A DNA stretch of 8,600 nt from Synechococcales cyanobacterium 340R_concoct_173_sub (GTDB lineage: Bacteria > Cyanobacteriota > Cyanobacteriia > Leptolyngbyales > Leptolyngbyaceae). Location: positions 1-8,600 of the forward strand of contig JANXNM010000776.1 of NCBI GenBank assembly GCA_025354065.1, read 5' to 3'. Position numbers and translations under genes: made by a program. The notes under the pieces are model-generated. The model searched no databases. It was not told the origin of the DNA and worked only from the letters and a program-made list of their open reading frames with translations. Shown here one piece after another: positions 1 through 5,849 of the stretch (position 1 is its first letter; every line of letters begins with the position of its first letter).

Positions 1-615
1 CTGCGAAATATCCAAACAATATTTATCCACCCACCGATCGTCAAACCACCTTTGCAACTTCTCCGTCGCATCATGATCCAACACATCCACATTCAGCTCA
101 CCCTGATACCGCAACCCCGAAAGCGTCAAATTGCTACTTCCCAAGAACCCGATCGTGGGCAAATTTCTCAGTCCCTGATCAACCAAGTACAGCTTGGCAT
201 GAAGTTGATGGCGCAAAAACAACTTAACCACCAGCTTCCCAGACTTAATCTGCTGACTGAGCCGCTGCAATCCAACCTCATCCTCATTCGTCGGCGCACC
301 ACAAACCAACTGATCCCGAAATTCTTGCGCCACTTGCTTTTTCCGACGAATGGCATCCTGCATATCAATCTCATTCACCGATTCAGAAAGAGAAAGAATT
401 TCCTGAAGCTGCTCACGCGGTGTCCGATGCATCCCAATCATTAAGCGACAGCAATCACCACTCTCCCCCACAAAATTCTCAACATATCGATCGAGTTGCC
501 GCCAACCTCGGAGATTAAAATATCCCACACAGAAATCAGCCCGCTTTGCCGTCTCCAGACTATCCTGCAAACTGGGCAGCAGTTTTTGATCAATATTGTC
601 AAAAATTCTAGGCAT
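1..615 (-). CDS. PLD-like (HKD) domain protein, N-terminal part of a probable helicase fusion (partial)
   Basis: The gene is open at the left edge; 205 codons are visible from ATG 613-615. The start is supported by an in-frame TAA 24 nt upstream and an AGGA about 8 nt before the ATG. The protein opens MPRIFDNIDQKLLPSLQ and has a conserved-looking ADFCVGYFNLRGWRQLD segment (residues 26-42). A complete HKD half-site follows: H139, K141 and D146 in HAKLYLVD, then GSSNLT at 159-164. This is the phospholipase D superfamily signature used for phosphodiester cleavage. From family knowledge, cyanobacterial proteins with this N-terminus are long and continue into an SF2/SNF2-type helicase; that part lies outside the window, so the helicase assignment is inference. 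Only one HKD motif is visible, so activity would need dimerisation or a second copy further on. It is codirectional with leuS, 166 bp downstream of it, and probably separately transcribed. A nuclease-helicase fusion would fit DNA repair or phage defence. Confidence 0.8.
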   Translation of the reverse strand, partial: MPRIFDNIDQKLLPSLQDSLETAKRADFCVGYFNLRGWRQLDRYVENFVGESGDCCRLMIGMHRTPREQLQEILSLSESVNEIDMQDAIRRKKQVAQEFRDQLVCGAPTNEDEVGLQRLSQQIKSGKLVVKLFLRHQLHAKLYLVDQGLRNLPTIGFLGSSNLTLSGLRYQGELNVDVLDHDATEKLQRWFDDRWVDKYCLDISQ

Positions 616-781
616 TTCTGCGTTCCTAACCCGTCTTTACAAATCCATATTTCAGCAATCCTCGCAGTTAACCGAACTTTAATCAATACCAACAAAAATG
701 CGATCGTATTTATCACGGCAAAGTCGTTAGATTGAAGTTGGAGCGATCGGCTGCTTCAAATAATACCGATCGCCCTTCAGT
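616..781. other. Intergenic spacer between leuS and the PLD-domain gene
   Basis: This 166-bp gap follows leuS on the minus strand and contains the leader of the PLD-domain gene. It is A+T-rich near that gene. I found no convincing -35/-10 pair, only isolated AT-rich hexamers. The only clear structure is the inverted repeat at 743-773, listed separately. Confidence 0.5.
743..773 (-). terminator. Inverted repeat just after leuS, possible weak terminator
   Basis: GCGATCGG (743-750) and CCGATCGC (766-773) are perfect 8-bp inverted copies separated by 15 nt. They begin about 10 nt past the leuS stop. On the minus strand the stem is not followed by a T-run, so it is not a classical Rho-independent terminator. 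It could slow transcription or protect the leuS mRNA 3' end. Both arms are also near-matches to the cyanobacterial HIP1 octamer, so the pairing may be a by-product of HIP1 abundance. Confidence 0.3.
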
Positions 782-3352
782 CTACGCAATCACAAAGTTG
801 ACCAATTTACCAGGAACAACGATCGTTTTCTTCACTTCTTTCCCCGCAATGTACCTTTGCGCCACTTCAGAAGCGGTTGCTAAGGCTTGAATCTCATCTT
901 TGGTAGAGGCAGAAGGAACGGTAATACTGCCGCGTGTTTTACCAAGGATTTGGATAACGATCGTAATTTCATCGACCACCAATGCAGTGGAATCAAGAAC
1001 CGGGAACGTTTGGGTATGAATGGATTCAGCGTTTCCAATAAAATGCCAAAGTTCATCGGCAATATGCGGGGCAAAGGGTGCCAGCAGTCGTAGTAAGGTT
1101 TGAATTCCTTCAGCAAATACAGGAGAATCTTTTTGGGTGAAATCATTCAAAGCATTGTTCAGTTTCATCAATTCAGAAATTGCCGTATTGAATTGATAAT
1201 CATCGGTCAAATCTTCAGTGATCTCTTTAATTGCAATATGAATTGCACGCCGGAGATCTTTTTCGGATTTTGAGAAGTTGCCAGATGCGATCGTAGTTAC
1301 ATTTGCTTTTACTCCCGACTCTGTGACAACTCGCCAAATCCGATTCATAAACCGGAATTGCCCTTCGACATCTGCATCATCCCATTCTAAATCCTTCTCT
1401 GGTGGAGCTTTGAATAGAATAAACATTCGTGCCGTATCCGCACCATATTTGTCAATCACATCGCTAGGGGCAACACCATTGTATTTAGATTTAGACATTT
1501 TTTCATACACCACATCCAACGCATCACCTGTTTCAGGATCCATAGGATTTGTCATGTCAGAGATATTTTCAGGGGTAATGTATTGGCCAGTTTTTGGGTT
1601 TTTGTAGGCTTTGCTTTGGACCATACCTTGAGTCAGCAAGCGTTTAAAGGGTTCGCCGCAATTAAGCAGACCCCGATCGCGCACTACTTTAGTAAAGAAC
1701 CGCGAATATAACAAGTGCAGAATTGCATGTTCAATCCCGCCAACATATTGATCCACTTGCATCCAATCATTCACGATCGCTGGATCAAATACTGCCTTAT
1801 CATTCTGTGCATCGGGATAGCGCATGAAATACCAAGACGAACACATGAAAGTGTCCATAGTGTCGGTTTCACGTTTAGCTGGAGTTCCACAACTAGGACA
1901 AGGAACATTCACCCAAGATTCCAATTTAGCGAGGGGCGATCCTTTTCCACAGAACTCAACATCTTCGGGTAACTCGACTGGAAGTTGATCATCAGGAACC
2001 GGAACCGCGCCGCAGTCAGGACAATGAATAATCGGAATTGGACTTCCCCAATAGCGTTGCCGTGAAACCAACCAATCGCGCAATCGATAGTTAATCGTGC
2101 CTTTGCCTTTGGTTTGGGATTCCAACCATTGCACTGCGAGATTGACGCTTTGATCTTTGCCTTTGCCTGCTGTGATCCCATCCAATGGACCCGAGTTCGC
2201 CATTACACCAGAATCGGTGAATGCTTTTGTAATAGTTTTCCCATCCAAACGTTCGCCGATCGGTTGAACCACGACTTTGATTTCCAAATCAAACTTCTTC
2301 GCAAATTCAAAGTCCCGTTGATCATGGGCCGGAACTGCCATAATTGCGCCCGTTCCGTAGTCCATCATGACGTAATCTGCAATCCAAATCGGAATTTGCA
2401 AATCATTCACGGGATTGATCGCATAGCTTCCGGTCCAGACTCCGGTTTTCTCTCGACCTTCAGCAGTACGATCGATTTCGCTTTTGCTAGCCGAGGCTTC
2501 TTGATAGGCTTTAATCGCAGCAGATTGTTCCGGTTTGGTAAGTTTTTCGACGTATGGATGTTCCGGCGAAATCACCATGAAACTCGCGCCCCACAAAGTA
2601 TCAGGTCTTGTAGTGTAGACTGCTAAATCGTCTCCAATTTCAGTTTTGAATGTGACCTGTGCACCAGTCGATTTACCAATCCAATTGGCTTGCATCGTGC
2701 GAACCCGTTCCGGCCATCCATCCAATTGATCCAAATCCTGAAGCAATTGTTCAGCGTAATCAGTGATTTTAAAAAACCATTGTCGTAATTGTTTTCGTTC
2801 AACCTTCGCACCCGATCGCCAAGACCGACCTTCAGTATCAACCTGTTCATTGGCTAATACAGTTTGATCAATGGGATCCCAATTGACGATCGCTTCTTTT
2901 TGATAGGCCAGTCCTGCACTCACAAATTGCAAGAACATCCACTGTGTCCATTTATAATAGTTTGGCGAGCAGGTGGCGATTTCTTTATTCCAGTCAAACG
3001 AGATTCCCAATGCATTGAGTTGCACTTTCATTTGGGCAATATTCGAGTAAGTCCATTTGGCTGGGTGAATATTACGTTCGATCGCTGCATTCTCCGCAGG
3101 CAATCCAAAGGCATCCCACCCCATCGGATTCAATACCCGAAACCCCTGCATTCGTTTAAGCCGTGCAATCACATCGACAATGGTGTAGACGCGGACATGC
3201 CCCATATGGAGGTTCCCGGACGGGTAGGGAAACATGGACAGCGCGTAGAACTTAGGTTTGCTACGATCGGTGGGAGTTTCAGACAGCTTCTGTACTGCCC
3301 AATCCTTCTGCCATTTTTCCTCGATGTCGGCGGGGCTATAACGGGACTCCAC
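782..3352 (-). CDS. leuS: Leucyl-tRNA synthetase
   Basis: This class Ia aminoacyl-tRNA synthetase attaches leucine to tRNA-Leu in the cytoplasm. At 856 aa its length is normal for the bacterial enzyme. Numbering from the GTG start, the HIGH motif appears as HMGH (49-52), with [12 protein letters not shown] at about 79-90. Two zinc-binding CxxC pairs are CPDC (444-447) and CPSC (485-488). The CP1 editing domain carries TTRPDT (247-252) and the conserved Asp-containing AHDQRD (342-347). The catalytic loop is intact as KMSKS (618-622), followed by the anticodon-binding helical domain and the small C-terminal domain. The open frame extends 15 nt further to a TTG (3367). I prefer GTG 3352-3350 because GGAGAG lies 7 nt upstream and family members begin [13 protein letters not shown] right after the initiator; the TTG would overlap that ribosome site. 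No T-box or other leucine-sensing leader is visible. Confidence 0.97.
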   Translation of the reverse strand: MESRYSPADIEEKWQKDWAVQKLSETPTDRSKPKFYALSMFPYPSGNLHMGHVRVYTIVDVIARLKRMQGFRVLNPMGWDAFGLPAENAAIERNIHPAKWTYSNIAQMKVQLNALGISFDWNKEIATCSPNYYKWTQWMFLQFVSAGLAYQKEAIVNWDPIDQTVLANEQVDTEGRSWRSGAKVERKQLRQWFFKITDYAEQLLQDLDQLDGWPERVRTMQANWIGKSTGAQVTFKTEIGDDLAVYTTRPDTLWGASFMVISPEHPYVEKLTKPEQSAAIKAYQEASASKSEIDRTAEGREKTGVWTGSYAINPVNDLQIPIWIADYVMMDYGTGAIMAVPAHDQRDFEFAKKFDLEIKVVVQPIGERLDGKTITKAFTDSGVMANSGPLDGITAGKGKDQSVNLAVQWLESQTKGKGTINYRLRDWLVSRQRYWGSPIPIIHCPDCGAVPVPDDQLPVELPEDVEFCGKGSPLAKLESWVNVPCPSCGTPAKRETDTMDTFMCSSWYFMRYPDAQNDKAVFDPAIVNDWMQVDQYVGGIEHAILHLLYSRFFTKVVRDRGLLNCGEPFKRLLTQGMVQSKAYKNPKTGQYITPENISDMTNPMDPETGDALDVVYEKMSKSKYNGVAPSDVIDKYGADTARMFILFKAPPEKDLEWDDADVEGQFRFMNRIWRVVTESGVKANVTTIASGNFSKSEKDLRRAIHIAIKEITEDLTDDYQFNTAISELMKLNNALNDFTQKDSPVFAEGIQTLLRLLAPFAPHIADELWHFIGNAESIHTQTFPVLDSTALVVDEITIVIQILGKTRGSITVPSASTKDEIQALATASEVAQRYIAGKEVKKTIVVPGKLVNFVIA

Positions 3353-3359
3353 AGGGTTT

Positions 3360-3365
3360 CTCTCC
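3360..3365 (-). promoter_or_regulatory. Ribosome binding site GGAGAG deciding the leuS start
   Basis: On the minus strand GGAGAG is followed by a 7-nt spacer and then GTG (3352-3350). It is the best Shine-Dalgarno match in the window and argues for the GTG start over the upstream TTG, which overlaps it. Confidence 0.7.
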
Positions 3366-3406
3366 AAACAGGTAATGAACGATGACCAACGGTTGCTCTA
3401 AACGAT

Positions 3407-3431
3407 CGGCATGATGCCGTGTCCTATTGTA
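3407..3431 (-). promoter_or_regulatory. Candidate leuS -10 box with inverted repeat at the predicted transcript start
   Basis: On the minus strand TACAAT (3431-3426) resembles a sigma-70 -10 box. There is no good -35 at 16-18 nt. Six nucleotides downstream begins CGGCAT-C-ATGCCG (3419-3407), a perfect 6-bp inverted repeat with a 1-nt centre. If transcription starts near 3419 the repeat would be at the 5' end of the mRNA, leaving a leader of roughly 65 nt. It could be an operator or simply chance. The lack of a -35 keeps confidence low. Confidence 0.3.
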
Positions 3432-3559
3432 AAGGTTGAGAGGACGAGTGAGCCATGAGGTTTTGTAAAAATCGGCCCTATATTTTATGTTAAAGGAAAT
3501 TTGGATAATGAATTAAATTCAAGATATTAGGGGTTCCATTTTAGATAAGCTTTGACATC
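3432..3559. other. A+T-rich intergenic stretch without recognised content
   Basis: This lies between the leuS promoter area and the broken small frame. It is A+T-rich and holds only trivial open frames on both strands, such as a 13-codon one from an ATG near 3454. No tRNA, repeat or strong hairpin was found. A promoter for the small frame at 3560 might be here, but none can be supported. Confidence 0.4.
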
Positions 3560-3769
3560 ATGACAACGAACTATGGCGAACTAGCAGGAAAACTAAAAAA
3601 CTATTGAATAGTCGGAACTTCAGACCCATTTAAAAAATATGGTGTTACAGATTTAGGGATGAAAGAATTTGTGTATTTACCGGAAAACCGTTGTAGATTC
3701 ATGGATTTCATACCTTCCTTTATTCAGCGACACTCTAAAAAGCTCCAGGAATCCCCAGAGCCAATTTAA
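3560..3769 (+). pseudogene. Small unrecognised gene interrupted by one in-frame TGA
   Basis: From ATG 3560 the frame reads MTTNYGELAGKLKNY, then TGA (3605-3607), and continues in the same frame for 53 more codons to TAA 3767-3769. The second part includes VGTSDPFKKYGVTDLGMKEF and then YLPENRCRFMDFIPSF. It has the look of real protein: mixed charged and aromatic residues, GVTDLGMKEF, and no further stops. A single TGG-to-TGA change would restore a 69-aa protein with Trp16. I do not recognise the family. No Shine-Dalgarno precedes the ATG, and an in-frame TAG lies 15 nt upstream. Alternatives are translation from the internal ATG at 3659 (36 codons), TGA readthrough, a sequencing error, or a chance open frame. 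A terminator for the convergent regulator gene lies within its last 35 bases, which fits decay of the coding function. Confidence 0.45.
3736..3762 (-). terminator. Rho-independent terminator of the receiver-GAF regulator gene
   Basis: On the minus strand GGCTCTGG pairs with CCTGGAGC-T around the short loop GATT. The stem is 8-9 bp and includes G-U wobbles. It is followed directly by TTTTT (3741-3737). The stem lies about 60 nt beyond the regulator stop codon. The wobbles become C-A mismatches in the plus-strand transcript, so the structure is oriented for the minus-strand gene. Confidence 0.6.
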
Positions 3770-3819
3770 ATCACCTAAATCAATCAATAGAATTCAAGCC
3801 ATTTATCCAAAATCAGACT

Positions 3820-4773
3820 TCAGCCCGTAACAATCGATCGGTCATAAGCATTACAAGTCAATACTAACGAAACCTGCTGCGCCGACAGATGCAACAGCAC
3901 CAACTCATCTTGGCGCAACGTCGTAGGCTTGTGCCAATACAACGACAACACAGCCAGCACCTCATCGCCCCAGATCACAGGTACAACAACGTGGGACTGA
4001 ATATCCTCCGCCACATAATGCGCCACAGTCGCTAACTTTGCATCCGACGGAATATTCATGGCCACCTGCATCTTCCGGGTTGCGATCGCCTCCTTCACCA
4101 ATTGATCATCCGCCATCCAACTGGCCGTCGCCCCGTAATGTCCTTCAGTTACCGCCAATTGCGATCCATCTACCATTTGCAAGACGGCCCCATCCGTCGA
4201 GAAACTTCGACCGAAGCACTCCGCGAGAGGATTTAATGTCATATCAGCAGATTTTGCATCCTGAGCTACCCGAACAATCGTCGCCAGCAACGCCATTTGC
4301 GCCTGCGATCGATTTAATTCCTCTGTCCGCTGCTTCAATAATTCATAGGTTTCCGCTGCCCGTTGAACCACCGCCTTTAATTCATCAGGATCCCATGGCT
4401 TCGTAATATATTTATAGACTTGACCAGAGTTAATTGCCTCTACCAAATCTTCCACATCCGTAAAACCCGTCAAAATAATACGTACCGTATCCGGGAATTC
4501 AGGTACAGTACGGCTCAGAAACTCAGTCCCCTTCATCTCCGGCATCCGTTGATCGGAAATAATAACCGCCACCTCGCCCTCTTGAGCCAGGAGTTCCAAA
4601 GCGCGCACACCGCTTGCAGCCTTCAAAACCTGAAAATCACGGCGAAAGGTTCGATACAGAAGATCCAAATTATCTGGCTCATCGTCCACCACTAGCATCT
4701 TGGGTTTTTTCGGACGCTCAAGGCTCATCAACTGCCGACTGATGCTATCTAAATCCGGAATCGTATATTCCAT
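3820..4773 (-). CDS. Response regulator with receiver and GAF-like domains
   Basis: The protein has 317 aa and is cytoplasmic. After a 24-residue lead, a CheY-like receiver spans about 25-140. The acidic pocket is D30-D31 (LVVDDEPDN), the phospho-acceptor is D74 in IISDQRMP, and the switch residues are T102 (LTGF) and K125 (TKPWD), all intact. A helical, probably coiled-coil linker rich in E, Q, L and R follows (about 138-165). The C-terminal half (about 166-310) looks like a GAF domain; the VVVPVIWGDEVLAVLSLYW strand-loop-strand is typical. No HTH, EAL, HD-GYP, GGDEF or kinase motif is visible, so output is probably by protein interaction or ligand-gated signalling. No clear bilin-binding motif was seen. 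ATG 4771-4773 has no Shine-Dalgarno; Met7 and Met26 are alternative starts, the latter too close to the receiver core. It is divergent from the cobalamin gene, and its partner histidine kinase is not in the window. Confidence 0.92.
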   Translation of the reverse strand: MEYTIPDLDSISRQLMSLERPKKPKMLVVDDEPDNLDLLYRTFRRDFQVLKAASGVRALELLAQEGEVAVIISDQRMPEMKGTEFLSRTVPEFPDTVRIILTGFTDVEDLVEAINSGQVYKYITKPWDPDELKAVVQRAAETYELLKQRTEELNRSQAQMALLATIVRVAQDAKSADMTLNPLAECFGRSFSTDGAVLQMVDGSQLAVTEGHYGATASWMADDQLVKEAIATRKMQVAMNIPSDAKLATVAHYVAEDIQSHVVVPVIWGDEVLAVLSLYWHKPTTLRQDELVLLHLSAQQVSLVLTCNAYDRSIVTG

Positions 4774-4916
4774 AAGTTCTACAATAATGACAACGGCTGA
4801 ATTTTCTGTTTATCTAGTCTTGCCCTAATTCCGTTTAAAATCAACATCCTTAAGCCACACATTCACGAAAACCCGGCACAATAGGAAAATCAAATTCCTT
4901 CCAACCTCCTACTTCC
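4774..4916. other. Divergent intergenic region between the regulator and cobO
   Basis: This 143-bp region must carry promoters for both outward-facing genes. No cobalamin riboswitch core or long leader fits here, since the space before the adenosyltransferase is too short and lacks the B12-box elements. There is no convincing Shine-Dalgarno directly upstream of either start. Confidence 0.5.
4811..4838 (-). promoter_or_regulatory. Candidate promoter of the receiver-GAF regulator
   Basis: On the minus strand TTAAAC (4838-4833) and TAGATA (4816-4811) are 16 nt apart. They lie about 38 nt upstream of the ATG at 4773. Both hexamers are imperfect matches to sigma-70 boxes. The position in the divergent intergenic region is reasonable, but AT-rich chance matches are common. 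Confidence 0.25.
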
Positions 4917-5570
4917 ATGCCCCAGTCCGACCTCCCCAGCCATCTCGAACAAACCGCCGCCGATCTTCAACTCAGTGACAGCCAATACCAACAAAAAATG
5001 CAACGTCGCCAAGCCGTCCAAGCAAAACGCCTGGAATCCTGCGCCAAACCCAAGGGACTCATCATCGTTCACACTGGAAACGGCAAAGGCAAAACCACGG
5101 CAGCCCTAGGCATGGTGCTGCGATCGCTGGGTCATGGCTTCAAAGTCGCGATTATCCAGTATATAAAAGGAGCCTGGGAACCTGCTGAAAAAGCGGCTTT
5201 TGCTACCTGGGGAGATCAGCTTACCTTTCATGCCATGGGAGAAGGTTTCACCTGGGACACCCAAGATCGCGATCGCGATATTGAAATGGCGCAAACTGCT
5301 TGGGTAAAATCCCTTGAATACATCCAAGATCAAGATTACGACGTAGTACTTCTTGACGAAGTTAACATCGCTTTAAAACTGGGATACCTAACCATCGAGC
5401 AAGTCTTAGAGGGACTCGCCCTAAAGCCTGATTTAAAGCATGTCATCCTAACGGGACGTGAAGCACCAGAGGCTCTCATCGATCGTGCAGATCTTGTCAC
5501 TGAGATGAAAATCATCAAGCATCCATTTAAAGCCCAAGGCATCAAAGCACAAGCAGGAATTGAATTTTAA
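4917..5570 (+). CDS. cobO: Cob(I)yrinic acid a,c-diamide adenosyltransferase (corrinoid adenosyltransferase)
   Basis: This CobO/BtuR (CobA)-family enzyme transfers the 5'-deoxyadenosyl group from ATP to the cobalt of Co(I) corrinoids, in cobalamin synthesis or salvage in the cytoplasm. At 217 aa it has the family's usual length. The N-terminal helix carries the typical SQYQQKMQRRQAVQAKR (22-38). The P-loop is GNGKGKTT (54-61), IQYIKGAW is at 80-87, GFTWDTQDRD at 110-119, the Walker-B-like VVLLDEVN at 143-150, and LTGREAP at 178-184. The ending KAQGIKAQAGIEF is characteristic of the family. It is not the unrelated PduO or EutT type. ATG 4917 has no Shine-Dalgarno, but the N-terminal alignment to relatives makes it a good choice. 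The gene stands alone, with no other cobalamin genes nearby, as is common for scattered cyanobacterial B12 genes. Two HIP1 octamers lie inside it. Confidence 0.96.
   Translation: MPQSDLPSHLEQTAADLQLSDSQYQQKMQRRQAVQAKRLESCAKPKGLIIVHTGNGKGKTTAALGMVLRSLGHGFKVAIIQYIKGAWEPAEKAAFATWGDQLTFHAMGEGFTWDTQDRDRDIEMAQTAWVKSLEYIQDQDYDVVLLDEVNIALKLGYLTIEQVLEGLALKPDLKHVILTGREAPEALIDRADLVTEMKIIKHPFKAQGIKAQAGIEF
5265..5279. repeat. Overlapping HIP1 palindrome (GCGATCGC), with three more in the window
   Basis: GCGATCGC at 5269-5276 lies in an extended run of alternating GATCGC units inside cobO. Other perfect octamers are at 4082-4089, 5120-5127 and 7017-7024. HIP1 is strongly over-represented in many cyanobacterial genomes, so these sites are the main taxonomic clue here. 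Confidence 0.8.
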
Positions 5571-5746
5571 CTTATCTACTATAGGGACACTACGCAAATC
5601 GGCTGAATACTCTTTTCTTCTTTTGCATTGCAGCTATGATTGTAGCTAAAACTACTTCTAGTTGCGATTAACCGGAATATTCAGTGAAAATACTGAGGAT
5701 TTCTATGTTTCCACTCCAGCCCGATCGCTACCCTGAAATAAGTTAA

Positions 5747-5774
5747 TTAAAATAGGGAAAGCTATCTTTATAAA
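5747..5774 (+). promoter_or_regulatory. Candidate promoter of the propeller protein gene
   Basis: TATAAA (5769-5774) is a good -10 match. A weak -35, TTAAAA (5747-5752), lies 16 nt upstream. Transcription would start near 5781, giving a leader of about 70 nt before ATG 5850. Confidence 0.4.
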
Positions 5775-5780
5775 AGACTA

Positions 5781-5799
5781 TCAATTCATCGTGAATTGA
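5781..5799 (+). promoter_or_regulatory. Perfect 8-bp inverted repeat at the predicted transcript start
   Basis: TCAATTCA (5781-5788) and TGAATTGA (5792-5799) are exact inverted copies around TCG. The repeat begins 6 nt after the -10 box, so it is either an operator over the start site or a hairpin at the 5' end of the mRNA. A regulator cannot be named. Confidence 0.45.
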
Positions 5800-5849
5800 C
5801 TACCTCGAAACTCATCCATCCCAAGCAGTATCTCTAAGGTCAACTCGCC

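Larger units (their letters stand above)
5571..5849. other. Intergenic region with small hairpins before the propeller protein gene
   Basis: The 279 bases hold no plausible gene. A pyrimidine-rich run (about 5610-5624) follows cobO, but without an upstream GC stem, so no proper terminator is seen. Three short 5-bp inverted repeats follow: AGCTA/TAGCT (5632-5647), AACTA/TAGTT (5650-5663) and TCAGT/ACTGA (5681-5696). Each is weak alone; together they might form a structured 3' end for cobO. The promoter and inverted repeat of the downstream gene are listed separately. Confidence 0.4.

Noticed and set aside
52..444. 130-codon plus-strand open frame
   Set aside because: It is antisense to the HKD-domain gene, whose motifs are unmistakable on the minus strand. 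Its translation is low-complexity (H, Q, I, L, P, R rich) and resembles no family.
441..716. 91-codon minus-strand open frame
   Set aside because: It lies in another frame of the PLD-domain gene and its leader. The frame starting at 615 carries the conserved protein.
2114..2626. 170-codon plus-strand open frame
   Set aside because: It is wholly antisense to the leuS editing domain. The residues are rich in F, H, R and C, typical of a shadow of a conserved gene.
2864..3385. 173-codon plus-strand open frame
   Set aside because: It is antisense to the conserved HMGH region of leuS, with no recognisable motif or ribosome site.
3353..3480. Possible T-box leader of leuS
   Set aside because: There is no specifier stem, T-box motif or terminator/antiterminator pair, and the leader would be only about 65 nt. 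T-boxes are also not expected in cyanobacteria.
4774..4916. Possible cobalamin riboswitch before cobO
   Set aside because: The leader is too short and no B12-box-like conserved core was found on the plus strand.
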